The position numbers and the translations under genes were made by a program. Below, piece after piece: positions 1 to 6,259 of a DNA stretch of 10,619 bases. This DNA comes from Halobacteriales archaeon SW_9_67_24 (GTDB taxonomy: Archaea; Halobacteriota; Halobacteria; Halobacteriales; Halococcaceae). Within the stretch, counting starts at the first letter, position 1. The number at the start of each line of letters is the position of its first letter. The stretch is from the NCBI GenBank assembly GCA_003022685.1, contig PXSV01000052.1:689-11307 (forward strand), written 5' to 3'. The notes beneath the pieces are model-generated. The model had not been told where the DNA came from and searched no databases. It worked only from the letters and a program-made list of their open reading frames with translations.

Positions 1-503
1 TCGGGACAGTCCTCGACGATCTCGAGACCGATGGTCCCCTGGCCGGCCATCACCGCGGGATCGTCGAACGCATGGACGTAGGTCCGGCCGTCGTCGGCCT
101 CGATCTCGTGGGCACGCGCCTGGGCCGCATCGTAGTCGTCGCCGTGGAGCACGACCTCGGCCCCGTAGCTCCGGGTGGCCTGGACCTTCGCGATCGGGGC
201 GTGCTCGGGCATTACGACCACGCTGTCGACGTCCGCGCGGGTGGCCGCGAGCGCGACACCCTGGGCGTGGTTGCCAGCGCTCGCGGTGACGACGCCCGCC
301 GCCTGTTCGTCGGCCGAGAGGCGGGCGATCCGGTTGGTCGCCCCGCGGAGCTTGAACGAACCGGTACGCTGGAACACCTCCATTTTGGGATGGACCGCCG
401 CGCCGGTCATCTCGGAGAACGAATAGGAGTATTCGAGCGGGGTGTGGCGGGCGACGCTTTCGACGCGCTCGCGGGCGTCGCGCACGTCGGCGAGTTCGAT
501 CAT
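1..503 (-). CDS. ilvA: Threonine ammonia-lyase (threonine dehydratase), 5' part only; continues past the left edge
   Basis: Fold-type II PLP enzyme expected to deaminate L-threonine to 2-oxobutanoate, the entry to isoleucine synthesis, or to act catabolically. The visible 167 residues start at ATG 503 and contain the PLP-lysine motif RTGSFKLRGA (about 46-55, Lys51), the family motif TASAGNHAQGVA (about 73-84) and GQGTIGLEI (about 154-162). These match threonine dehydratases rather than cysteine or tryptophan synthases. Seen: the frame is open to base 1 with no stop. The C-terminal part is outside the window, so presence of an ACT or ACT-like regulatory domain, which would separate the feedback-regulated biosynthetic form from the catabolic form, cannot be judged. 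A serine or hydroxyaspartate dehydratase is a less likely reading. The start is supported by a TATA-like box about 26 bases upstream with no Shine-Dalgarno site, implying a leaderless mRNA. Confidence 0.9.
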   Translation of the reverse strand, partial: MIELADVRDARERVESVARHTPLEYSYSFSEMTGAAVHPKMEVFQRTGSFKLRGATNRIARLSADEQAAGVVTASAGNHAQGVALAATRADVDSVVVMPEHAPIAKVQATRSYGAEVVLHGDDYDAAQARAHEIEADDGRTYVHAFDDPAVMAGQGTIGLEIVEDCP

Positions 504-523
504 GTGGCGTCTGTGTGGCACCG

Positions 524-534
524 GAGTATAACGG
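524..534 (-). promoter_or_regulatory. TATA-like promoter element of ilvA
   Basis: On the minus strand the sequence GTTATAC (RC of about 526-532) lies in otherwise GC-rich DNA and is centred about 26 bases upstream of the ilvA ATG at 503. This is the spacing expected of an archaeal TATA box when transcription starts at or next to the start codon. No Shine-Dalgarno site is seen before the ATG. The position is read directly; the promoter role is inferred. Confidence 0.5.
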
Positions 535-634
535 TTGTCGAAAACGGCGGCGGAGAGAGCTGCCGAAGCGTGTGACCCAGCAGCGATCGGGCCCGATTCG
601 ACTTCGACCCGTGGCATACGGAGTGAAAGTGAAG

Positions 635-654
635 AACGGTCGGAACCCTCCGTT
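635..654 (-). terminator. Possible terminator after the gamma-glutamylcyclotransferase-like gene
   Basis: Just past the stop codon at 661, the minus strand reads AACGG, ten bases, CCGTT, then a pyrimidine-rich stretch (CTTCACTTTCACTC). A short stem plus T-rich tract is compatible with archaeal termination, but the stem is only 5 bp and the T runs are short. The rest of 504-660 shows nothing else I can identify besides the ilvA promoter. Confidence 0.25.
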
Positions 655-660
655 GACTCG

Positions 661-1092
661 TCACACTCGGCGGAGACGGACCCGTTCCTCGCGGACGTAC
701 CGTTCGACGCGGTCGCGGAACGATCCCGAGCCGGGCCACGAGACGCCCGCCGCACCGAGCACGTCCGGGTCGCCGACGTAGACCTCGGCCGTCGAGGCAT
801 CGGTCCCGTCGTCGCGAGCAACCGTCCCGTCCTGGCTTCCCGTCTCGTCGGCGATCGGGACCGGGACGCGGACGTACAGCCCTCGATCGACGCCTTCGTA
901 CCCGTCAAGTGCATCGATCCCATCCGTTCGGAGCAGGCGACCCCGAACCTTCCCGCCGCGGGCGAGCGTCGGGTAGATTCCCTCGATCCGGTGGAGACCG
1001 TCGAGGACCCGATCGCCGCAGAACTCGAACTCGTCGAGAATCGCGGCTGCGCGGTCGGCATCGGTCAGCGTCCCGTAGGCGAAAACGTACAC
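661..1092 (-). CDS. Gamma-glutamylcyclotransferase-like (AIG2/GGCT fold) protein
   Basis: Small cytoplasmic protein of 143 residues in the gamma-glutamylcyclotransferase-like family, whose members release 5-oxoproline from gamma-glutamyl amines or peptides. The N-terminus MYVFAYGTL carries the substrate-loop signature YGTL (6-9). The segment ALDGYEGV (61-68) matches the LDxxE motif holding the catalytic Glu, here Glu66. A hydrophilic acidic insert follows at about 81-101, and the C-terminus is basic. Length fits the family. The start is GTG at 1092: no in-frame ATG lies upstream, and the YVFAYGTL core begins right after it. No Shine-Dalgarno site is visible. The gene is divergent from the MATE gene with a 68-bp gap and follows the same direction as ilvA. 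The exact substrate is unknown; a gamma-glutamylcysteine-related role is only an inference. Confidence 0.8.
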   Translation of the reverse strand: MYVFAYGTLTDADRAAAILDEFEFCGDRVLDGLHRIEGIYPTLARGGKVRGRLLRTDGIDALDGYEGVDRGLYVRVPVPIADETGSQDGTVARDDGTDASTAEVYVGDPDVLGAAGVSWPGSGSFRDRVERYVREERVRLRRV

Positions 1093-1131
1093 ACCGGATC
1101 GACGCAGGGCGGACGGATGTCGCTTCCGGCA

Positions 1132-1151
1132 GGGTCAAACCCGAAGCGGGT
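1132..1151. promoter_or_regulatory. Overlapping dyads just upstream of the MATE gene
   Basis: The sequence GGGT-CAA-ACCCG-AAG-CGGGT holds three alternating half-sites. The central ACCC can pair with either the left GGGT (1132-1135) or the right CGGGT (1147-1151). It ends 10 bases before the MATE start, within the 68-bp gap between divergent genes. It could be an operator or alternative RNA hairpins in a leader. Chance in GC-rich DNA is also plausible, and no clear TATA box for the MATE gene was found. Confidence 0.25.
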
Positions 1152-1160
1152 GCAGTTCCG

Positions 1161-2579
1161 ATGATGCTAGGCGAGGCCAACGAGTCGACCGGAGCACGCG
1201 AGCGGCTGTTCGGCGTCTGGCGGCGCGTCCTCTCGCTCGCGTGGCCGGTGATGGCCGAGCAGACGACTCGGACGCTGATGCGGACGGTCGACGTGTTCGT
1301 CACCGGGCTGTTCTCGCCCGCAGCGGTCGCCGCCGTCGGACTCGCGGATCTCTACGCCCGATTCCCGCTCCGGATCGGGCTCGGACTCGGCGGCGGTGCG
1401 ATCGCGCTGTCGAGCCAGGACACCGGCCGCGGCGCGGACGCGACCCGCGACGAGGCGGTGACGCAGGCGCTCGTCCTCGGGGCGCTCGCCGGCATCCCGT
1501 TCATCGCGTTTGGGTCGCTGTTCGGCCGCGAGGCGATCGCGCTGCTGGGGGCTCCGCCGCGGGTCGCGCGGATGGGCGGGACCTATCTCGCGGTGATCCT
1601 CGCGACCGCGCCCGCGCGCCACGTCGCGCTGATCGCCGCGCGCTCGCTCCAGGGCACCGGCGACACCCGGACGCCGATGTACGTCAACGTGGTCGCGAAC
1701 GTCCTGAACGTCGTCGGCTCGGTCGCCCTGGGGCTCGGCACCTTCGGCGCGCCCGAGCTCGAAGTCGTCGGCGTCGGGCTCGCCACCGCGGGGGCGAACG
1801 TCTTCACCGCGTGCGTGCTGAGCGTGGCGATCGCGGTTCCGTCGGGGCGGTTCGGCGGGCCGTGGACCGCCGCGAGCTTCGTCCGTCCGCGGAACCCGGT
1901 CATCGCGCGCCAGCTCGTCGCCGTCAGCCTCCCCCGGATCGGCGAAGGCCTGGTGGCGACGCTCGCGGAGTTCCCGTTCAACGCCCTGCTGCTCGGGTTC
2001 GGGACGGCAGTGAACGCCGCGTTTCAGATCGGTCGGCGGGCGTACCAGCAGGTCACCGGCCCGCTCTCGCGGGGATACGCCGTGGCGGCGAACGTGGTCG
2101 TCGGCCAGCCGCTCGGCGAGGGCGATCCCGAGCGCGCCCGGTTCAACGGCTGGGCGGTGTGTGCGCTCGGGCTCCTGACGGTCGGTGCGGTCGGGATTCT
2201 CGTGGCGCTGCTCGCCACGCCGTTCGTCTCGCTGTTCACCGACGATTCCACGACGCTCGGCTACGCCGCCGGTTTCGCGCGAACGTACGGTCTCGTTGCC
2301 CCGTTCTACGCCTTCTTCGTCGTGCTCTCGGGCGCGCTTCAGGGTGCGAGCGACACCCGGACGCCGTTTTTCGCGCGGCTCGTCGGCACCTTCGGGGGAT
2401 TGCTTGGCCTGTCGTATCTCTTGGGTGTGGGACTCGACTACGGCGTTTTCGGTGTGTACGTCGGGATCGCCGCGAGCTACACCGCAATGGCAGTGATCGT
2501 CGCGGTCGGGTTCCGGCGTGGCGACTGGGCAGCACGCGCCGCGACCATGCTCGACGAGCGAAGCGGCACGGAGGCGTAG
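1161..2579 (+). CDS. MATE-family multidrug/Na+(H+) antiporter
   Basis: Integral membrane exporter of 472 residues, typical of the MATE (NorM/DinF-like) family, which expels cationic drugs or metabolites in exchange for Na+ or H+. Long hydrophobic segments throughout fit the usual 12 helices. The two-fold internal repeat is clear: ARSLQGTGDTRTPM (160-173) in the first half and SGALQGASDTRTPF (389-402) in the second. The first helix region reads LSLAWPVMAEQ (24-34), matching the family N-terminus. The reading frame is open back to 909, but that extension is arginine-rich and antisense to the cyclotransferase gene. I therefore chose ATG 1161; ATG 1164 is equally possible. The short tail (about 451-472) is cytoplasmic and mildly charged. 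Substrate cannot be predicted. Downstream lie T-tracts that may end the transcript. Confidence 0.92.
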   Translation: MMLGEANESTGARERLFGVWRRVLSLAWPVMAEQTTRTLMRTVDVFVTGLFSPAAVAAVGLADLYARFPLRIGLGLGGGAIALSSQDTGRGADATRDEAVTQALVLGALAGIPFIAFGSLFGREAIALLGAPPRVARMGGTYLAVILATAPARHVALIAARSLQGTGDTRTPMYVNVVANVLNVVGSVALGLGTFGAPELEVVGVGLATAGANVFTACVLSVAIAVPSGRFGGPWTAASFVRPRNPVIARQLVAVSLPRIGEGLVATLAEFPFNALLLGFGTAVNAAFQIGRRAYQQVTGPLSRGYAVAANVVVGQPLGEGDPERARFNGWAVCALGLLTVGAVGILVALLATPFVSLFTDDSTTLGYAAGFARTYGLVAPFYAFFVVLSGALQGASDTRTPFFARLVGTFGGLLGLSYLLGVGLDYGVFGVYVGIAASYTAMAVIVAVGFRRGDWAARAATMLDERSGTEA

Positions 2580-2810
2580 TCGCCGCGGCCGGCGGCGGTG
2601 CGGGTGCGGAGGCGGTGCGGTCGCGGTCGGTGCGGTCGCGGTTGCGGAGGTGATGCGGTGCAGGCCTGGCGGATCGAGGGCGAAACGCGCGAGCGAACGA
2701 GGTGAGCGCGCGTTGAGGGCTCGGGCGGTGCTGTGCGGTAGCGGAGCGGTTGCGGAGAGCGCCAGTAGTTCTACCGTGAGCGACCGCGGGGAGCGAGTGG
2801 GTGTTTTTGA
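2580..2810. other. Gene-free GC-rich low-complexity spacer downstream of the MATE gene
   Basis: I see no credible gene here. The first part is built of G-rich words such as GCGGTGCGG, and includes a 15-bp unit repeated twice in tandem (2613-2642). Further on is a dyad, AACGCGC (2684-2690) with GCGCGTT (2708-2714). Open frames through this stretch encode arginine/alanine-rich sequence without recognisable domains, unlike the acidic proteins of the neighbours. The stretch ends in a T5 tract at 2804-2808. Confidence 0.6.
2613..2642. repeat. 15-bp tandem direct repeat, two copies
   Basis: The unit CGGTGCGGTCGCGGT occurs at 2613-2627 and again at 2628-2642 without mismatch, followed by degenerate G-rich continuation. 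It is intergenic. A simple slippage duplication is the most economical explanation. Confidence 0.7.
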
Positions 2811-2821
2811 TGAACGTTTTT
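2804..2821 (+). terminator. T-tract terminator region for the MATE transcript
   Basis: Two T5 runs (2804-2808 and 2817-2821) stand out in very GC-rich DNA about 225 bases after the MATE stop. Archaeal RNA polymerase terminates at T-rich tracts without needing a hairpin, so these are the best candidates for ending plus-strand transcription before the convergent dnaJ. The second run is also the left arm of the inverted repeat at 2811-2932. The role is inferred. Confidence 0.4.
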
Positions 2822-2932
2822 GCAAGGGGTTGAGCGCCCGAAGGGCGCGAACTCGTTCGAGACGGCTTCGCCGTCTCGTGATGACGAAAATCGCTCCGCG
2901 GTTTTCGCACCACCCCGCAGTAAAAACGTTCA
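2811..2932. repeat. 122-bp interrupted inverted repeat enclosing three hairpins
   Basis: Outer arms TGAACGTTTTT (2811-2821) and AAAAACGTTCA (2922-2932) are perfect 11-bp inverted repeats. After small internal loops the stem continues with GGGGT (2826-2830) opposite ACCCC (2912-2916). Inside are three stem-loops with 3-base loops: GCGCCC/GGGCGC (2834-2848), a 9-bp stem around GACGGC/GCCGTC (2858-2878), and a 10-bp stem with one T-G pair (2885-2907). The whole folds as a multibranched, tRNA-like junction on either strand. The right arm contains the dnaJ stop codon. It could be a dispersed palindromic element (MITE/REP-like), a small structured RNA, or a bidirectional terminator for two convergent genes. 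Structure is seen; function is not known. Confidence 0.6.
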
Positions 2933-4063
2933 GAGGGAGTTCTTGATCTTCTCGAAGAACCCTTCGGCGACCTCCACCTCTTCGCCGCCGGCTTCGGCGA
3001 ACGTTTCGAGCGCCTCGCGCTGCTCGTCGTTCATCTCCTCGGGCGTCACGATTTGGACCTTCACGAAGAGGTCGCCGTTGCCACGTCGGCGCAGTCGGGG
3101 CATCCCCTTGCCTTCGAGCCGGAAGGTCTCCCCGCTTTGCGTGGCCGATGGGATGTCCATCTCGACCGAGCCGTCGAGCGTGGGCACCTCGATGGTGGTG
3201 CCGAAGGTCGCTTGGGGAAACGAGATCGCTGCGCGGTGGGCGAGGTCGTCGCCGTCGCGGTCGAACTCGGGGTGTTTGCGGATGCTGATCTCGATCAGGA
3301 GGTCGCCGTTCGGTCCCCCGTTTTCGCCGGGCGCACCCTCGCGCTCCATCCGGAGACTCTGGCCGTCCCGGATTCCGGGCGGCACCTCGACCGAGAGGGT
3401 CGCCTCGTTGCGGATCTGGCCGTCGCCGGCACACGTCGAACAGGTCTCGCTATAGAGCGTGCCCTCGCCCTCACACCGCCGGCAGGTCTGGGTTTGCTGG
3501 ACTCGTCCGAGCGGGGTCTGCTGGACCTGCGTTGTCTGGCCACGGCCCTCGCACTCGGGGCAGGTCTCGGCGTCGGCGCTGTCGGGATGGCCCGAGCCGC
3601 CGCAGTCGGGACAGGTCTCGGGTCGTGCGACCGTGAACTGCTTTTCGACGCCCTCGTGGGCCTCTTCGAGTTCGATCGCGAGATCGGTCCGGAGGTCGGG
3701 ACCCTGGCGCGGGCCGCCCCGTCCGCCGCCCCCGCTGCCCGCACCACCGCCGAAGAACTGCTCGAAGATGTCGCCGCCCATGCCGCCCATCCCGCCTGCG
3801 CCGCCCGCACCGCCGCCGTCGACCCCGCCGCGCTTCTCGGCCTGCTCGAAGCGCTCGTGACCCATCCGATCGTAGGCCTGGCGCTTCTGGTCGTCGGTCA
3901 GCACCTCCTTTGCCTGCTTCGCCTTCTTGAACTTCTCGTCGGCGTTCGGGTCGTCGGAGACGTCGGGGTGGTACTCGGCGGCCTTCTTCCGGTAGGCCTG
4001 CTTGATCTCGTCCTCGCTCGCGTCCCGGGAGACGCCGAGCACCGAGTAGAAGTCCTCGCTCAT
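2930..4063 (-). CDS. dnaJ: Molecular chaperone DnaJ (type A Hsp40)
   Basis: Cytoplasmic co-chaperone of 377 residues that stimulates the DnaK ATPase and delivers unfolded proteins. Domains in order: J domain (about 4-69) with the catalytic HPD at 32-34; Gly/Phe-rich region (about 79-118) with MGGMGG and DIFEQFFGGG; four CxxCxGxG zinc repeats starting at Cys151, Cys168, Cys194 and Cys208, forming two zinc sites; then the substrate-binding beta domains (about 216-340) with GDLLIEI and GDLFVKV. Full length for the family, with all key residues present. The frame stays open upstream to 4795, but ATG 4063 starts exactly at the conserved J-domain N-terminus (MSEDFYSVLGV). No Shine-Dalgarno site is seen, and a weak AT-rich word (minus-strand CTTTTCAAG, about 4093-4101) might be its TATA box. 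dnaK and grpE are not in the window. Confidence 0.96.
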   Translation of the reverse strand: MSEDFYSVLGVSRDASEDEIKQAYRKKAAEYHPDVSDDPNADEKFKKAKQAKEVLTDDQKRQAYDRMGHERFEQAEKRGGVDGGGAGGAGGMGGMGGDIFEQFFGGGAGSGGGGRGGPRQGPDLRTDLAIELEEAHEGVEKQFTVARPETCPDCGGSGHPDSADAETCPECEGRGQTTQVQQTPLGRVQQTQTCRRCEGEGTLYSETCSTCAGDGQIRNEATLSVEVPPGIRDGQSLRMEREGAPGENGGPNGDLLIEISIRKHPEFDRDGDDLAHRAAISFPQATFGTTIEVPTLDGSVEMDIPSATQSGETFRLEGKGMPRLRRRGNGDLFVKVQIVTPEEMNDEQREALETFAEAGGEEVEVAEGFFEKIKNSL

Positions 4064-4547
4064 TGGGTTACAGGCGGGTAGTGGTTTGAGACACTTGAAA
4101 AGAACGGGTTCGTCCGATGGCCCGAACCGACCGGTCGTACGGACGACGTGGCGTCGTAGGATCGGTTGGAAGCGGTTACCGGTGCGACCGCACACCGTCG
4201 TGCGGTCGATCCCGGACGGACTTCCAAGCGACCCTATCAGTGCTGTCGTCAGGCCCCGACCGCTGTTGGCGAACTCTACCGACCGCTTTCGCAGTATCTG
4301 CCCTTGGACGGCAGGTATCGCACGCGACCCAACGCATAAGTTCGGTGGGGACAGTGTGGCAGGTATGCGACGGCTGACACCCCGGTTCGGCCGGCCCCCG
4401 AGCCGTGGGTGTGGTGTCCGACATGCGGGCACGAAACGCACCTGAGGCTGGTTCGCGGCGAGGTAGCGTCCCGTCGCGCACCGTTTTCGAGCGTCCCACT
4501 GCCGAGTCTCAACACCACCCCGATCCACCCAACAACGACGACACCGC
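4064..4547. other. 484-bp gene-poor region between divergent dnaJ and dapA
   Basis: I find no convincing protein gene, tRNA or known riboswitch. The open frames on both strands give basic, arginine-rich products without domains. Two minor signals occur. One is a TATA-like CATAAG at 4335-4340, 25-30 bases before an ATG at 4365 that opens a 26-codon basic frame ending at 4445. The other is a different frame (open from 4340 and without an ATG) that encodes the zinc-knuckle-like run WVWCPTCGHETHL at about 4406-4444. Both are discussed as findings. The region must contain the dnaJ and dapA promoters. No Shine-Dalgarno site precedes dapA. Confidence 0.5.
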
Positions 4548-5474
4548 ATGACACACCCGATCGACCTCGACGGCGTGTTCCCCGCGATGGTCACGCCATT
4601 CAGTTCCGACGACAGCATCGATTTCGACCGACTCAGCGACGAAGCCCGCCGCCTCGAACGCGCGGGCGTCGACGGGCTGGTTCCCGTCGGCACCACCGGC
4701 GAGAGCGCGACCCTGACCCACAACGAGCACGTCGCGGTCGTCGAGACGGTCGCGGAGACGGCCTCCGTTCCCGTGATCGCCGGTGCCGGCTCCAATGCAA
4801 CGAGAGAGGCGATCGACCTCGCCGAACGCTCGCGGGCGGCCGGCGCGGACGCCCTCCTCCTGATTTCGCCGTACTACAACCGACCCGAACCCGCGGGGAT
4901 GAAAGCCCATTTCAGAGCGATCGCCGACGCGGTCGACCTCCCCCAGGTCGTCTACAACGTGCCTAGCCGCACGGGCCGATCGATCGCGATCGACACCGCG
5001 GTCGCGCTCGCCGCCCACGAGAACGTCGCTGGCTACAAGTCCGCGAGCGGCGACGTCGGCCAGGCGAGCGAGCTTGTCGAGCGCACCCGCGACCAGGACT
5101 TTTCAGTGCTCTCGGGCGAGGACACGCTCACGCTCCCGTTGCTCGCCGCGGGGGCTCGCGGGACGATCAGCGTCGCCGCGAACGTCGAACCCCGAAGGAC
5201 GAGCGAGATGGTCCACGCGGCGCTCGACGGCGAGTTCGATCGGGCGCGCGAGCGCCACCACGAACTCGGGCGGCTCTTTCGCGCGCTGTTTTGGGAGACC
5301 AACCCGATCCCGCTGAAGGCGGCGCTATCGATCCGCGGACACGTCGCGGGCAATCTGCGATCGCCGCTCTCGGCACTCTCGACCGAGCACCGCGCTTCGC
5401 TCGACACCGTGCTCGCCGACCTCGACGCGAGCGCCGAGCGCAGCGACCGACCGGTACCGGAGGCCGAACGGTGA
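4548..5474 (+). CDS. dapA: 4-hydroxy-tetrahydrodipicolinate synthase
   Basis: Condenses L-aspartate-4-semialdehyde with pyruvate, the first committed step of diaminopimelate/lysine synthesis. A TIM-barrel aldolase of 308 residues. Visible motifs: VGTTGESATL with Thr49-Thr50 of the proton relay; ISPYYNRP (106-113); VYNVPSRTGR with Tyr136 and Arg141; Schiff-base Lys164 in GYKSASGD; SVAANV; and FWETNPIPLKAAL near the C-terminus. These match DapA better than N-acetylneuraminate lyase or sugar-acid aldolases, and the operon of dap genes supports it. The ATG at 4548 gives a normal N-terminus (LDGVFPAMVTPF). It is the first gene of the lysine operon, and its stop overlaps the dapB start by 4 bases. 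Confidence 0.96.
   Translation: MTHPIDLDGVFPAMVTPFSSDDSIDFDRLSDEARRLERAGVDGLVPVGTTGESATLTHNEHVAVVETVAETASVPVIAGAGSNATREAIDLAERSRAAGADALLLISPYYNRPEPAGMKAHFRAIADAVDLPQVVYNVPSRTGRSIAIDTAVALAAHENVAGYKSASGDVGQASELVERTRDQDFSVLSGEDTLTLPLLAAGARGTISVAANVEPRRTSEMVHAALDGEFDRARERHHELGRLFRALFWETNPIPLKAALSIRGHVAGNLRSPLSALSTEHRASLDTVLADLDASAERSDRPVPEAER
5459..5463 (+). promoter_or_regulatory. Shine-Dalgarno site deciding the dapB GTG start
   Basis: GGAGG lies 7 bases upstream of GTG 5471, inside the end of dapA. It picks this GTG over the longer open frame reaching back to 5291. Similar sites precede the other internal operon genes: GAGG at 6245-6248 before dapD, GGGAGG at 6936-6941 before lysA and GGAGG at 8226-8230 before dapF. 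None is clear before dapA or dapE. Confidence 0.65.
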
Positions 5475-6259
5475 CGGTCGTCGGGGTCGCGGGCGCGACG
5501 GGCGCGATGGGTCGTGCGGTGCTCGAAACGGCCGCCGATCGCGACGACATAGCGGTGGCGTTCGCGGCCAACCGCGATCCGGGAGAGGACGAGCGCGTCG
5601 CCGGCCAGGCGGTCCATGACGCGACTGCCCTCCCCGAGCTGCTCGGCGAGCACAGCACCGAAGTCATCGTGGACTTCACCGGCCCCGCCTCTGCGGTCGA
5701 GTACGCAGGAGCCTGTGCCGAAGCCGGCGTCGGGTTCGTCACCGGCACGACGGGCTTCGACGAATCGGGCCGCACCGCACTCCACGAGGCTGCCGAGTCG
5801 GTCCCTGTACTCCACGCGACGAACTTCTCGCGCGGAATCGGGGCACTCCGGGAAGCACTCTCCGAGATCGTCGCGGCGCTGCCCGAGTACGACGTCGAAC
5901 TGACCGAGACTCATCACCATCGCAAGCGCGACGCGCCGAGCGGCACGGCGACGACGCTGCTCGACGGTATCGACGCGGCGCGTGGCGATAGCGGCGAGAG
6001 TACTGCAAAGCGAACCTACGGCCGCGAGGGCGAGCAACAACGCGAGGACGGTGAGATCGGGGTCCACGTCCGGCGCGCCGGCGGGGTGCGGGGCGAACAC
6101 GAGGTGCTGCTCGCGGGCAACGACGAGGTACTTACGCTCGCCCACCGTGCCGAGTCCCGAGCGGTGTTCGCGGCGGGCGCACTCGACACCGCAGGGTGGC
6201 TCGCGGGGCGCGCGCCTGGCACGTACGAGTTCGCTGACGTCATCGAGGGTGAGTCATGA
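5471..6259 (+). CDS. dapB: 4-hydroxy-tetrahydrodipicolinate reductase
   Basis: NAD(P)H-dependent reductase giving tetrahydrodipicolinate, the substrate of the DapD step. 262 residues from GTG 5471. The Rossmann motif is VAGATGAMGRAV (6-17). TGTTGF (91-96) and HATNFSRG (115-122) line the active site. The signature ELTETHHHRKRDAPSGTA (143-160) contains the catalytic His148 and Lys152 by alignment to the bacterial EAHHRHK motif. Somewhat variable: the usual PNFSIG is ATNFSRG here, which keeps the core NFS. The GTG start overlaps the dapA stop (GTGA) and has a Shine-Dalgarno site, implying translational coupling. The end overlaps the dapD start (ATGA). Confidence 0.94.
   Translation: MTVVGVAGATGAMGRAVLETAADRDDIAVAFAANRDPGEDERVAGQAVHDATALPELLGEHSTEVIVDFTGPASAVEYAGACAEAGVGFVTGTTGFDESGRTALHEAAESVPVLHATNFSRGIGALREALSEIVAALPEYDVELTETHHHRKRDAPSGTATTLLDGIDAARGDSGESTAKRTYGREGEQQREDGEIGVHVRRAGGVRGEHEVLLAGNDEVLTLAHRAESRAVFAAGALDTAGWLAGRAPGTYEFADVIEGES

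Noticed and set aside
909..1160. N-terminal extension of the MATE frame by 84 codons
   Set aside because: It is antisense to the gamma-glutamylcyclotransferase-like gene, is arginine-rich and lacks any MATE sequence. The family N-terminus begins after ATG 1161.
1167..3434. Long minus-strand open frame over the MATE gene and spacer
   Set aside because: It is a GC-bias shadow of the MATE gene: arginine/proline/glycine-rich, with no domain, and it runs across the intergenic hairpins.
4064..4795. Upstream extension of the dnaJ frame
   Set aside because: The J domain starts at ATG 4063. The extension is non-acidic, has no homology I recognise, and overlaps the start of dapA on the other strand.
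4409..4966. 185-codon plus-strand frame starting at GTG 4409
   Set aside because: Most of it is an out-of-frame arginine-rich reading of dapA. Only the short CPTCGHE run before dapA is notable and is reported separately.
5291..5470. Upstream extension of dapB into dapA
   Set aside because: The Rossmann motif starts right after GTG 5471, which has a Shine-Dalgarno site. The extension is a shadow of dapA.
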